Shown here: piece by piece, positions 28,429 through 36,535 of the stretch
Position numbering within the stretch: position 1 is the first letter of the stretch
Layout: every line of letters begins with the position of its first letter
Source of the DNA: Planctomyces sp.
GTDB taxonomy: Bacteria; Planctomycetota; Planctomycetia; Planctomycetales; Planctomycetaceae
Length of the DNA stretch: 64,000 bases
NCBI GenBank assembly: GCA_019636235.1
Contig: JAHBXW010000004.1
Span: 186,001-250,000 of the forward strand
Reading direction: 5' to 3'
The notes under the pieces: generated by a model
Databases searched by the model: none
Seen by the model: only the letters and a program-made list of their open reading frames with translations
Told to the model about the DNA's origin: nothing
Program-made: the position numbers and the translations under genes

Positions 28429-28609
28429 TCCGTCATCCTGAATCGCTCGACCGGCGGGAACCTGTTTCCCGTCCGCCGCCCGGCAGTGTAACACGCCCGC
28501 GCGTTCGTCCGGCGCCAAAGCGATCTGTTCTCAGCGAGCGACCAATCGTAAATTCCTGATTGGACGCCCAACGCATTCGACCCGAGTCCCCGCCTCCCGC
28601 CCGCCGCTC

Positions 28610-29107
28610 ATGGCACTGTTCGACGACGATTCCGAAGCACCCGATGCCGCCACGCTCCGCGGCCAGGGCTGGCCCAGCCTGCGGCAGTTCTGCGTATTCC
28701 TCGAGAACCGCGTGGGACGCCTGCACGATCTCCTGCGGCACGTCGAGCGCTACGATCTGCGCGTGCTTGGGCTGAGCGTCGTCGATTCGGCCGACTTCGC
28801 CGTCACGCGGCTGATCGTCAACGATACCGATCGGGCCCGCGAGCTGTTCGCCCGGTCGCGATTCACCGTCATCGAGGGGGACGTGCTGGGGGTCTGCCTG
28901 CCGGACTCCGCGCAGCCGTTTCTGGATGTGTTCACCGCGCTGCTCACGGCGGAGATCAACATTCACTATGCGTACCCGATCCTGTATCGCCGGCAGGACC
29001 GCGGCGCGCTGGCGCTGCACGTCGACAACCTGGATCAGGCGGCCGTCGTGCTGCAGTCGAAGAAGTTCTCGCTGGTCACCGAGGACGATTTGCTGAGCGA
29101 CGGGTAG
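28610..29107 (+). CDS. ACT-domain protein
   Basis: 165 residues. Two ACT-like halves are seen: LRQFCVFLENRVGRLHDLLRHVERYDLRV (about 25-53, the classical ligand-binding start) and INIHYAYPILYRRQDRGALALHVDN in the second half. Such small proteins usually bind amino acids and regulate metabolic enzymes. The pattern is like the IlvN-related ACT proteins common in planctomycetes, but no enzyme gene is attached. It diverges from the metal permease (181 nt between starts). Confidence 0.85.
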   Translation: MALFDDDSEAPDAATLRGQGWPSLRQFCVFLENRVGRLHDLLRHVERYDLRVLGLSVVDSADFAVTRLIVNDTDRARELFARSRFTVIEGDVLGVCLPDSAQPFLDVFTALLTAEINIHYAYPILYRRQDRGALALHVDNLDQAAVVLQSKKFSLVTEDDLLSDG

Positions 29108-29164
29108 CCGGCAGGGCAGCGCGCCGTCGCCGCCTGCCTGTGCGGGCTCTCTCGAACTCGCCCA

Positions 29165-31168
29165 TCACGCCGGCAGGGCGTCGTCCTCGCGTTCCGAAAC
29201 CGCATCCCCGCGCGGCGGCGTCGCCAGCGAAACGGCGATCAGCGTCAGGAAGCCCAGCGGGATCGTCACCAGCCCCGGCTGGCTGAACGGCGCCAGCGCG
29301 TCCCCCGCGCTCTTGCCGTACAGGTTCACGTAGGCCGGCCCGCTCAACAGCACCCACGCCAGCGACGTCGACGTCCCCACGATGATCGCCGCGACGATTC
29401 CCTGCCGCGTCGTCCGCGGCCAGAACAACAGCATCACCAGCGCCGGCAGGTTTGCCGAGGCCGCGATGTTGAACGCCCAGCCGACCAGAAACGTCACGTT
29501 GAACTCGCGGAACATGATCCCCAGGCCGATCCCCAGCAGGCCCACGACGATCGCCGCGAACTTTGCGATCCGTACCTTTTCATAGTCCGTCATCGCCCAG
29601 CCGAACCCGTGCGCCAGCAGGTCATGCGCCACCGCGCCGCTGGCCGCCAGAATCAGGCCGCTGACGGTGCCCAGCACGGTCGTGAAGGCCACCGCCGACA
29701 CCGCGGCGAACATCAGTTCGCCGAAGTTTCGCGCCAGCAGCGGCGCCGCCATGTTCGAATCCGTCGGATCGAGCACCAGGCTCGTCATGGCCGACAGCCC
29801 CAGATACAGCGTGAGGATATAGAAAAAGCCGATCGCGAAAATGCCCACCACCGTGCTCATGCGGGCGGCGTGCTCGTCCTTCACCGTGTAGTACCGGATC
29901 AGAATGTGCGGCAGCGAGGCCGTGCCCGCGAAGAGCGCCAGCATCAGGGAGATGAAGTCCAGCCGGTCCGTCAGCGTCCCCGACTTCAGCCCGGCGAATG
30001 TTGGGCTTTCTCCCGGCATCAGCAGGTCGGCCCCCGGCTTGATCTGCGGGTAGAAAACCGTGATCGGCGCGCCGTCGTCATCGGGGAGCGTCTCCTTCCC
30101 CCAGGTGACGATCTGACTGTCCTGCAGCGTGGACAGGTACGCCACCGGACCGATCGGACCCGTCGCGGAGATGTCGCCCGGCAGGCGGAAGATCTGCCCC
30201 ACGGGGCGGAGTTCATTCTCGCCTTTCACCTCGGGACGACCGTTGATCCACCGCGTCCCGGAGCGGGTCTGCACGGTTTGACACGCGGCGTAATTGCCCG
30301 AGACGTCCGTGCGGATGACGACCAGTCGCTGAGAATCGGCGTGCAGGAAACGGCGATACGGCCGGCCCGCCCACGCCCCGGACTCGGGCAGCTCCGTGCC
30401 GGGATCCCCCTCGACATTCCCCGTCTGCAGCGCCGCGACCCACTTGGAGAACATCTGCGGCCACTGTTTCGCGATGGATTCATGAAACAGCTCGACGCCC
30501 GCCCCCGCGCCGGCCTCGTCGTCCCGCTGGGGAGGCAGAGCCCCGCCGCCCCAGTGGCCCCGAATCAGAATCATCACGGTCAGCACACTGCACAGCACGA
30601 CCAGGAGCGTCCCCTTGATGAACTGCACCCATGTCGTGGACACCATGCCCGCCGTGACGACGATCGTGATCACGACCACGCCCACCAGAATCACGCCCGT
30701 CGCGTGGTCCAGACCCAGCAGCGGCTTCACCAGCGTTCCCGCCCCGACCATCTGCGGGATCAGGTAGAACAGACTCACGATCAGCGTGCTCACGCCGGCG
30801 GCCAGCTTGATCCCGCGCGAGCCGAACTTCGCGTCCAGGGCGTCCGCGAAAGTGAACTTCCCCAGCCGTTTCATCGGCTCGGCGATGACGAACAGCGCCA
30901 CGATCCAGCCGGCGAGATAGCCGATCGAGTACAGGAAGCCGTCATAGCCGTAAAAGGCGATCAGCCCGCAGATGCCCAGGAACGACGCCGCGGACAGGTA
31001 GTCCCCGGCAAACGCCACGCCATTCACGAACCAGGGAATCTGTCCGTGCGCCGCGAAGTAGCCCTGCGAGGACTTCGCCTTCCGTCCCAGCCAGAAACTG
31101 AGTCCCAGCGTCGCTCCGACGAAGACCAGGAAGACGGCGATGGCAAGCGGCGAGCGTTCGTGAATCAT
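29165..31168 (-). CDS. sodium/solute symporter, ActP-like, with large insertion
   Basis: 667 residues. The N-terminal half has the SSS-family pattern of the acetate permease group: FWLGRKAKSSQGYFAAHGQIP, AGDYLSAASFLGICG and DALDAKFGSRGIKL. The C-terminal half continues with DFISLMLALFAGTASLPHILIRYYTVK and FNIAASANLPALVMLLFWPR. The core is normally about 550 residues; here roughly 150 extra residues (about 205-360) sit between membrane segments as a hydrophilic insert. The direction and substrate (a monocarboxylate is likely) are inferred from similarity. cinA lies 56 nt upstream on the same strand. Confidence 0.88.
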   Translation of the reverse strand: MIHERSPLAIAVFLVFVGATLGLSFWLGRKAKSSQGYFAAHGQIPWFVNGVAFAGDYLSAASFLGICGLIAFYGYDGFLYSIGYLAGWIVALFVIAEPMKRLGKFTFADALDAKFGSRGIKLAAGVSTLIVSLFYLIPQMVGAGTLVKPLLGLDHATGVILVGVVVITIVVTAGMVSTTWVQFIKGTLLVVLCSVLTVMILIRGHWGGGALPPQRDDEAGAGAGVELFHESIAKQWPQMFSKWVAALQTGNVEGDPGTELPESGAWAGRPYRRFLHADSQRLVVIRTDVSGNYAACQTVQTRSGTRWINGRPEVKGENELRPVGQIFRLPGDISATGPIGPVAYLSTLQDSQIVTWGKETLPDDDGAPITVFYPQIKPGADLLMPGESPTFAGLKSGTLTDRLDFISLMLALFAGTASLPHILIRYYTVKDEHAARMSTVVGIFAIGFFYILTLYLGLSAMTSLVLDPTDSNMAAPLLARNFGELMFAAVSAVAFTTVLGTVSGLILAASGAVAHDLLAHGFGWAMTDYEKVRIAKFAAIVVGLLGIGLGIMFREFNVTFLVGWAFNIAASANLPALVMLLFWPRTTRQGIVAAIIVGTSTSLAWVLLSGPAYVNLYGKSAGDALAPFSQPGLVTIPLGFLTLIAVSLATPPRGDAVSEREDDALPA

Positions 31169-31224
31169 CGAGGAGTCGGGATCAGAGAAGGAGCGTCCAT
31201 CCAGGGGGCCGCAGGGCCCGCGCT

Positions 31225-32463
31225 TCACACCGCGTCATCCAGTTCCAGCCGCAACAGATCGAGCGCCGTCTTGCCCAGCCGCGCCGACAGAATCGCCGGA
31301 TTGCCGCCCAGCGCCACGGACACCGCCCGCACGCCCTGCGGCGCCGCCAGCGCCACCATCGCCCGTCGTTCCGTCGCCGCCAGCTCATCCCCCGCCAGGT
31401 CCGGCAGCTCCGCCACCGCCAGCGCGTATGTCGTCTGCAGCCCCTGCCGACAGGCCGACGCCAGGAGTTCCGCATCCGGCGGTTCCAGCGCCCCCCGCGA
31501 CTGCGGCGCGAGCCACCGCAGCGCGTCCGCGGCGCGGGCGAATGTCGCGCAGCCCCGAAACGCCCCCGGACAGCGTCGCGCCGCCTCCGCCGTCACGCGG
31601 CCCAGCCATCCCGCCGTCCCGCAATCGAGGATCGCCAGCGTGCCGCTGCGCCGCCGCAGGGCCTCGAACACGACGTCTTCCAACTCGTCGTCGTCGCCGC
31701 CAAACACGAACCGGCCCAATCGCCGGCGAATCTCCGCCGCCGCCCCGTCGAGCCCCCTCTGGCACTCCGATTCCGTCGCGGCCCGCGCCTGAATCCGCAG
31801 GGTGATCGTCGCCTCGTGAGCCGTGATGCCGATCTCCGGTTCGCGGCCCCGCGCGGTCAGTTCCCCCAACAGCTCTTCCGCCTGCGATTCCCCACAGCCG
31901 AAACAGTGCACCAGCCGATGCCGAATGCACACCGTCGCCGATGGCAGCCGCGGCGCGACCTGTTCGGAATACATCCGCTTCATCTCGGAGGGCACGCCCG
32001 GCAGCGCCGCGATCCGCGTCGGCTCCCCGTTCGGCCGCGGCAGCTCCATCCAGATGCCAGGCGCCGTCCCGATCGGATTCGCCAGCGGCTGACTCCCCGC
32101 CGGGAACTCCGCCTGAACTCGGTTCCGATCGGGCATCGGCCGGCCGCGGCTGCGAAACATCTCCTCGATCCGCGCCAGCGACTCGGCGTGCAGCACCAGC
32201 GGGACGCCCCCCGCCTCCGCCAGCGCGACCCGCGTCAGATCGTCCAGCGTCGGCCCCAGCCCGCCCGTGATCAGCACGAGATCGGTGCGTTCCGCCGCGA
32301 TGCGAACCGCCTGCACGTTCGCCGCGAGATCGTCCGCAACCGACGTGTGAAACCGAACCGTGATGCCCCGATCGCCCAGCTCACGGCTCAGCCACTGCGA
32401 GTTCGTGTCGAGCTTCGCGCCGGAAACGATCTCGGACCCGATGGCGATGATTTCTGCGATCAT
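31225..32463 (-). CDS. cinA: CinA-like protein (MoCF domain plus nicotinamide-nucleotide amidase domain)
   Basis: 412 residues. The N-terminal MoCF/COG1058 domain (about 1-170) starts MIAEIIAIGSEIVSG and shows VLITGGLGPTLDDLTR and ALPGVPSEM. The C-terminal domain (about 255-412) belongs to the CinA/PncC amidase group, though its usual SxT motif appears degraded around ILDCGTAGWLGR. Full CinA cleaves ADP-ribose and deamidates NMN in pyridine-nucleotide recycling. The start at 32463 lies 54 nt from the SRP RNA, which is transcribed the other way. Confidence 0.9.
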   Translation of the reverse strand: MIAEIIAIGSEIVSGAKLDTNSQWLSRELGDRGITVRFHTSVADDLAANVQAVRIAAERTDLVLITGGLGPTLDDLTRVALAEAGGVPLVLHAESLARIEEMFRSRGRPMPDRNRVQAEFPAGSQPLANPIGTAPGIWMELPRPNGEPTRIAALPGVPSEMKRMYSEQVAPRLPSATVCIRHRLVHCFGCGESQAEELLGELTARGREPEIGITAHEATITLRIQARAATESECQRGLDGAAAEIRRRLGRFVFGGDDDELEDVVFEALRRRSGTLAILDCGTAGWLGRVTAEAARRCPGAFRGCATFARAADALRWLAPQSRGALEPPDAELLASACRQGLQTTYALAVAELPDLAGDELAATERRAMVALAAPQGVRAVSVALGGNPAILSARLGKTALDLLRLELDDAV

Positions 32464-32517
32464 TGGCGGTTGCAGGGGGGCGGTGGCTGCGTTAGGTTGC
32501 CAGACTCGCCCGAGGAG

Positions 32518-32622
32518 CGAAAGGCTATCTCCCATGCGGCGGTGCCGTGTGAACCGGGTCAGACGGGAAACCGAGCAGCCCTAAGCAATGTGCGTCCGGG
32601 TGCACTGGGAGGTAGCCTTTCG
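32518..32622 (+). ncRNA. ffs: signal recognition particle RNA, small bacterial type
   Basis: About 105 nt forming one long hairpin. The outer stem pairs CGAAAGGCTA at the left with TAGCCTTTCG at the right, continuing inward TCTCCCA with TGGGAGG. The apical part has the conserved Ffh-binding core: GGTCAG, a CGG-GAAA-CCG capped stem, then GAGCAGCC, as in E. coli 4.5S RNA domain IV. CCTAAGCA then closes the internal loop. It pairs with Ffh protein to guide membrane-protein targeting. There is no matching open frame. It is followed directly by a terminator. Confidence 0.93.
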
Positions 32623-32642
32623 CCCTTCGGGCTTTCTGTTTT
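32622..32642 (+). terminator. intrinsic terminator of the SRP RNA gene
   Basis: GCCC-TTC-GGGC hairpin (32622-32632) followed by TTTCTGTTTT. It overlaps the 3' end of the SRP RNA stem by one base, which sets the RNA end near here. Confidence 0.85.
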
Positions 32643-32725
32643 CCTGCCGGTCCCATCTTTCCCCAAAGGCCGGGATTTGCTACATCATCCGGCAGGAGTT
32701 GCGGTTCCGATCGGTCAGGGCCTGT

Positions 32726-32734
32726 GGAAGGGAG
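32726..32734 (+). promoter_or_regulatory. ribosome binding site deciding a GTG start (DUF11-like protein)
   Basis: GGAAGGGAG, 7 nt before GTG at 32742. An earlier in-frame GTG at 32724 lies inside the site, so 32742 is the start. Confidence 0.65.
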
Positions 32735-32741
32735 TCCACCC

Positions 32742-34235
32742 GTGCTGGTTCGCGGACGACGAATCTATCCGCGCCACCTCTTCCCCGAGTTTGTGGCGCC
32801 CTGGATCCAGTGCAAACGGCTGCGGCTGCGGGCCATCTGGCTGTTCACCACGCCCATCCGCATCACGCCCCTGTGGACGACCAGCGTCGTGTTCGGGATC
32901 GTCGGCGTGATGCTGACCATTCTGCTGTTTCGCCACACCGCCGAAGTGCAGGCCGCGGCCCCCGATCCGAAGCTGCCGCCGATCCCGGTCCCGCAACCGT
33001 CCGCCCTGGCGGAATTCCCTGCCTCAGTTGGCGACCCCGAATCGGTCGGGCTCCTGGAAGTCGACGACACGCCGTCGCCATTCGTCGCTTCGCTGGACTG
33101 GACGGCCCTCAATCGGTTCTGGAACCAGGCCGAACAGATCACTCTCACATCCGCCGGCGGCACGGCATCGCATGCGACCGCCCCCGCGTGGTCGTTCGCC
33201 CCGGCTGACGGCTGGACGGCGGCCCGCGCGTTTCTGGCCAGCCGGATGGGCGAGGACTTCACCCCCTACCAGTATTTCGCCCGCGCCTGGGACGAACGGC
33301 TGGCCACCCCGCGAACCGTCAGCTCGGACCTGCCCGGCGACCCGGCCAGCGACGGCATCCGCGAACCGCAGATTTCGGTCGTCCGCGAAGCCCCCTCCGC
33401 CGCCCTCGGCCAAAGCTGGACGTACATCATCGCTGTCCGCAATCAGGGGCGCGAGACCCTGGAGGACCTGGTCGTCACCGAACGCGTCACGGCGCTCGAC
33501 CGCATCGAACGGACCGAACCCCCGGCCCGGATGTCGGACGACGCCCTGCACTGGACGATCGAACAGCTCTCCCCCGGCCAGGAGCGGCTGTTTCAGATCA
33601 CTCTGTTCCCCGGCGCGGCTGGCGAGATCGACTCGCAGACCGACGTCCGTACGACGGTCGCGGTCAGCAGCGTCACCCGCGTCGAAGAGCCGGCGCAGCA
33701 GGCGATTTCCTCAATTCCGATGTCGCCCGCCCCGGTCGAGGCCGCTCCCGTCCTCCGAGCGGCGCCCCCCGTCGAACCCGCGTCCAATGTTCAGGAAGCC
33801 GGCGCCCCCGACCTCCGGGTGACGGCCGACCTGCCGACCCGGGTCCGCGCCGGCGAAGAGATTTCGTCCGTGTTTGTGATTCGCAATGTCGGCACGGGGG
33901 ACGCGGAAGATGTCGTGCTGACGCTCGTCGTGCCGGCGAACCTCGAACATCACAAGGGGCGGCTGATCGAGCACCGCATCTCCCGGCTGCGCCCCGGCGA
34001 GACGCGACGGGCCCAGTTCCGCGCGATCGCCCGCGAAACGGGGGAGGCCTCGGTTGACGGCAAGCTGACCTGCGTGCAGAACGCCACCGCCACGTTTTTC
34101 GGCCGAGTGGAGATTGTGGCCCCGCCAGAAGTTTCCGCGCCCGGCTCGATCGCCTCCAGCGGGATCAGCGCCGTGCCGCCGAGCGGCGACGTCAGCCAGG
34201 ACGTTCCGCAGCGCCGGGTTCCCGCCGGCCGCTGA
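32742..34235 (+). CDS. membrane-anchored protein with two DUF11/CARDB-like beta domains
   Basis: 497 residues, GTG start. A short basic cytoplasmic leader is followed by one membrane helix at about 45-64, leaving the rest outside. Two Ig-like beta domains follow: about 165-265 (ISVVREAPSAALGQSWTYIIAVRNQG) and about 320-430 (TADLPTRVRAGEEISSVFVIRNVG), each with the N-x-G turn of DUF11/CARDB domains. The linker is Pro/Ala/Val-rich. Such domains act in cell-surface adhesion or scaffolding. No sortase or anchor signal is visible, so the single N-terminal helix is the likely anchor. Its start is 100 nt after the SRP RNA terminator. Confidence 0.8.
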   Translation: MLVRGRRIYPRHLFPEFVAPWIQCKRLRLRAIWLFTTPIRITPLWTTSVVFGIVGVMLTILLFRHTAEVQAAAPDPKLPPIPVPQPSALAEFPASVGDPESVGLLEVDDTPSPFVASLDWTALNRFWNQAEQITLTSAGGTASHATAPAWSFAPADGWTAARAFLASRMGEDFTPYQYFARAWDERLATPRTVSSDLPGDPASDGIREPQISVVREAPSAALGQSWTYIIAVRNQGRETLEDLVVTERVTALDRIERTEPPARMSDDALHWTIEQLSPGQERLFQITLFPGAAGEIDSQTDVRTTVAVSSVTRVEEPAQQAISSIPMSPAPVEAAPVLRAAPPVEPASNVQEAGAPDLRVTADLPTRVRAGEEISSVFVIRNVGTGDAEDVVLTLVVPANLEHHKGRLIEHRISRLRPGETRRAQFRAIARETGEASVDGKLTCVQNATATFFGRVEIVAPPEVSAPGSIASSGISAVPPSGDVSQDVPQRRVPAGR

Positions 34236-34266
34236 ACGGCGATGCCCAGTGGTTCGGCAGGCCGAC

Positions 34267-35163
34267 TCAGGCCTCGTCCGGATGGCCGTCATCGGGGCCT
34301 TGAATGGCCCGCCACGCCGCCAGCCCGTCGATGACGGCCCGCACGTCGTGCACCCGGATCAGCTCCGCCCCCTGCTGGGCCACGGCGATCGCCACCCCGA
34401 TCGTGCCCGCCAGGCGTTCTTCGAGCGGTCGGCCCAGCACTTTCTCCAGAAACCGCTTCCGCGAATGGCCGATCAGGATCGGTCGGCCGAGTTCGTGCAG
34501 CGAGCGGAGGTTCCGCAGCAGCTGCAGGTTATGGAGGGCCGTCTTGCCGAAACCGACTCCGGGGTCGAGGACGATCCGTTCCGCGGAAATCCCGGCGGCG
34601 GTCAGAACTTCCAGCCTGCCGCAAAGATAGTCGCGGACCTCGCGGACGACATCCCCGTACGACGGGTTAAGCTGCATCGTTTGCGGCGTTCCCTGCATGT
34701 GCATGGCGATCACGCCGCAGTCGGCCCGGGCACAGACGCGCGGCATTTCGGGATCTGCGGCCAGCCCTGAAATGTCGTTCACAATCCGGGCTCCGGCCCC
34801 GAGCGCTCTCCGCGCGACCTCGCCCTTGGTCGTGTCGATCGAAATCGGGACGCTCGTTCGCCCGGCCAACCGTTCGACGACCGGCAGGATGCGGCGGCAT
34901 TCCTCGTCCATGTCGACGGGCGCCGCCCCCGGCCGCGTTGATTCCCCGCCGATGTCCAGCACGTCCGCCCCGTCGTCGACAAGCCGCAGCGCGTGGTCGA
35001 TCGCGGCGTCCACGGCCAGCCAGCGTCCACCGTCGGAGAAACTGTCGGGCGTGACATTCACGATGCCCATGATCCGCGGTCCACGACGGAAGTCCCAATC
35101 GGCTCCGGGGAAGCGCCATCGGCGGGGTGCGAGCGGCGGAGACGGGTCGGACGCGGGACTCAC
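34267..35163 (-). CDS. folP: dihydropteroate synthase
   Basis: 298 residues. It joins pABA to dihydropterin pyrophosphate in folate synthesis. The first signature MGIVNVTPDSFSDGG (32-46) and the second, LDIGGESTRPGA, are exact, followed by ISIDTTKGEVARRAL, IVNDISGL and DPGVGFGKT. GHSRKRFL near residue 240 completes the pterin/pABA site. The length is normal. It is not next to other fol genes or ftsH. Starting at ATG 35163, the first 30 residues are a less conserved leader. Confidence 0.97.
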   Translation of the reverse strand: MSPASDPSPPLAPRRWRFPGADWDFRRGPRIMGIVNVTPDSFSDGGRWLAVDAAIDHALRLVDDGADVLDIGGESTRPGAAPVDMDEECRRILPVVERLAGRTSVPISIDTTKGEVARRALGAGARIVNDISGLAADPEMPRVCARADCGVIAMHMQGTPQTMQLNPSYGDVVREVRDYLCGRLEVLTAAGISAERIVLDPGVGFGKTALHNLQLLRNLRSLHELGRPILIGHSRKRFLEKVLGRPLEERLAGTIGVAIAVAQQGAELIRVHDVRAVIDGLAAWRAIQGPDDGHPDEA

Positions 35164-35278
35164 GGAGGGCGCCTCGGCGCAGAGCGACAGTTTTTCGAGC
35201 TGTCAAGATAGACTTTCCGGGGGGACCGGACGAAGCCGCAAAACAGGGAATCGGCAAGATTTTCCCCGTCTGCCTTGT

Positions 35279-35307
35279 TTGACAGGCGGAAAACGGTCCT
35301 CTATCAC
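35279..35307 (+). promoter_or_regulatory. sigma-70-type promoter of the Cys-rich protein gene
   Basis: TTGACA (35279-35284), a 17-nt spacer and TATCAC (35302-35307). It lies about 140 nt upstream of the start codon, implying an untranslated leader of roughly 130 nt. The -35 box is a perfect consensus. Confidence 0.65.
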
Positions 35308-35446
35308 TCCCGCTGTTCAGTCGCCATCGACAAGGACCTTTTCCGGCATGTGACGGAGCGATGGCAACCCGGGTTGGCAGTTCTGAGGCTCGGACCAACG
35401 CCTGGGGTGAGGACAAGATCGCCGAGTCTGAGACAGGAGTCACAAC

Positions 35447-35839
35447 ATGATGCGGAAACTGTTTGCGTTGTCCGCCCTGGCGGCTGTGGTGTTCGCGATG
35501 ACGGCCGAGGCGGAAGCTGGTCGTTGCCGTACGCGGCGCAACCGCTGCTGCCGTGCGGCCAACCACTGCTGCCCGGCGCCGACCTGTGCGGCCCCGTGCG
35601 GCCCGAGCTGCGCCGCTCCGTGCGGCGGCAACCACTGCGGCCCGAGCTGCGCCGCTCCCTGCGGCAACGCCTGTGCCGCTTGTGCGCCGGCCGCCAACTG
35701 CTGCGGCGCGACCGCTGCCTGCTGTGCGCCGGTTGGCGCCGCCTGCAGCTCGGCCTGCGGCTCGCCTTGCAGCGACTACTCGGCCACCCCGGAGAATGCT
35801 CCGGAGCCGCCGGCTGAGCCGAACCACACCGCCGCCTGA
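35447..35839 (+). CDS. small secreted cysteine-rich protein with internal repeats
   Basis: 130 residues, starting ATG-ATG at 35447 with AGGAG 7 nt upstream. Residues 1-25 are a signal peptide (MMRKLFALSALAAVVFAMTAEAEA). The mature part holds 21 Cys in about 105 residues, many as CC or CxxxC, including two copies of CGPSCAAPCG. The tail is Cys-free, acidic and Pro-rich (ENAPEPPAEP). It probably forms a disulfide-linked surface or wall structure; planctomycetes are known for Cys-rich cell-envelope proteins. A promoter and a terminator flank it, so it is a single-gene unit. Confidence 0.85.
   Translation: MMRKLFALSALAAVVFAMTAEAEAGRCRTRRNRCCRAANHCCPAPTCAAPCGPSCAAPCGGNHCGPSCAAPCGNACAACAPAANCCGATAACCAPVGAACSSACGSPCSDYSATPENAPEPPAEPNHTAA
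35597..35665 (+). repeat. tandem 30-nt repeat inside the Cys-rich gene
   Basis: Two copies (35597-35626 and 35636-35665) of a 30-nt unit differing at one base, with a 39-nt period. They encode CGPSCAAPCG twice, which suggests growth of the protein by slippage or unequal exchange. Confidence 0.9.
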
Positions 35840-35872
35840 TTTCGGCGCGTTTGGCTGGGCTGCTGATCCTGA

Positions 35873-35905
35873 GAGCCTGTTCTGTTCCGACAGAGCAGGC
35901 TCTTT
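35873..35905 (+). terminator. terminator downstream of the Cys-rich gene
   Basis: Hairpin from GAGCCTG and TCTGT to ACAGA and CAGGCTC with a three- to four-base loop (35873-35902), followed by TTT. The stem is 12 bp apart from one unpaired base on each side. The T-run is short, but placement 33 nt after the stop codon fits. Confidence 0.7.
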
Positions 35906-35920
35906 CGCTGCGCGCCCCCC

Positions 35921-36286
35921 TCAGGCGTCGTCCCGCCGCACCGTCGCGGGCGAAAATGCCGGCAGGCACACCGCGATGTACTCCGCGCCGTCCGGTCCCG
36001 GAGTGCTGTAGCGCACCCATTCGCCCCCCGGTGCGATCACCGCCTGGCCCGCCCGCACCCTCTGCACGCCCGTCCGCGTCTCAATCTGCAACTCGCCCCT
36101 CAGCACCACCGTGTACTCATCGAACGCCGGAGTCTGACCCGGTTCGCTCCAGCCTGACGGACTCTTCATCCTGGCGATGCTGATCGCCTCCGTGGCCGAT
36201 GCCACACGGCCGATGAACTCCTCGATCGACTTGCGCGGCGTCCCGGCCGCTTCGATCCGCACGGGTGACTCGATAATCCTCAGCAT
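35921..36286 (-). CDS. small cupin-fold protein
   Basis: 121 residues of the single-domain cupin type. The strand and turn pattern DEYTVVLRGELQIE and VIAPGGEWVRYSTPG is clear in the central part. The usual metal-binding His residues of motif 1 (HxH) are absent: PAFDEYTVV has Asp/Glu instead, so metal binding is doubtful. Function is unknown. It converges with the Cys-rich gene, and the DUF1080 gene is 249 nt upstream on the same strand. Confidence 0.8.
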   Translation of the reverse strand: MLRIIESPVRIEAAGTPRKSIEEFIGRVASATEAISIARMKSPSGWSEPGQTPAFDEYTVVLRGELQIETRTGVQRVRAGQAVIAPGGEWVRYSTPGPDGAEYIAVCLPAFSPATVRRDDA

Positions 36287-36366
36287 TTTGGAAAGAACTC
36301 CCGAAAGGGACGGACTCGGCGGTGGACGTTCGCTGCGGGTTCACTAGATCGAACGCGCCCTGTGCA

Positions 36367-36450
36367 GGCGTCGAGCCACGAGACCGTAAGGTCAGTGCGG
36401 GACCCGCCAGGTATGCCGTCCACAGGGGACGGACGTCCCCCGCTCGCCGC
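36367..36450 (+). repeat. partial copy of the intergenic modular repeat
   Basis: Holds GGCGTCGAGCCA (36367-36378), a CGAGACCGTAAGGTC stretch and a 23-nt exact match (36420-36442) to the CCACAGGGGACGGACGTCCC module of copy B. The latter can form a GGGGAC/GTCCCC hairpin. The AT-rich part is missing. Confidence 0.7.
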
Positions 36451-36535
36451 TTCGCTCGCGCGTACGGCGCATGAACATCACCAAGGCCCAGGGGCGTCGC
36501 TCTGTCCAGCCGCCGGCCACGCCCGGGCTCTCCAA

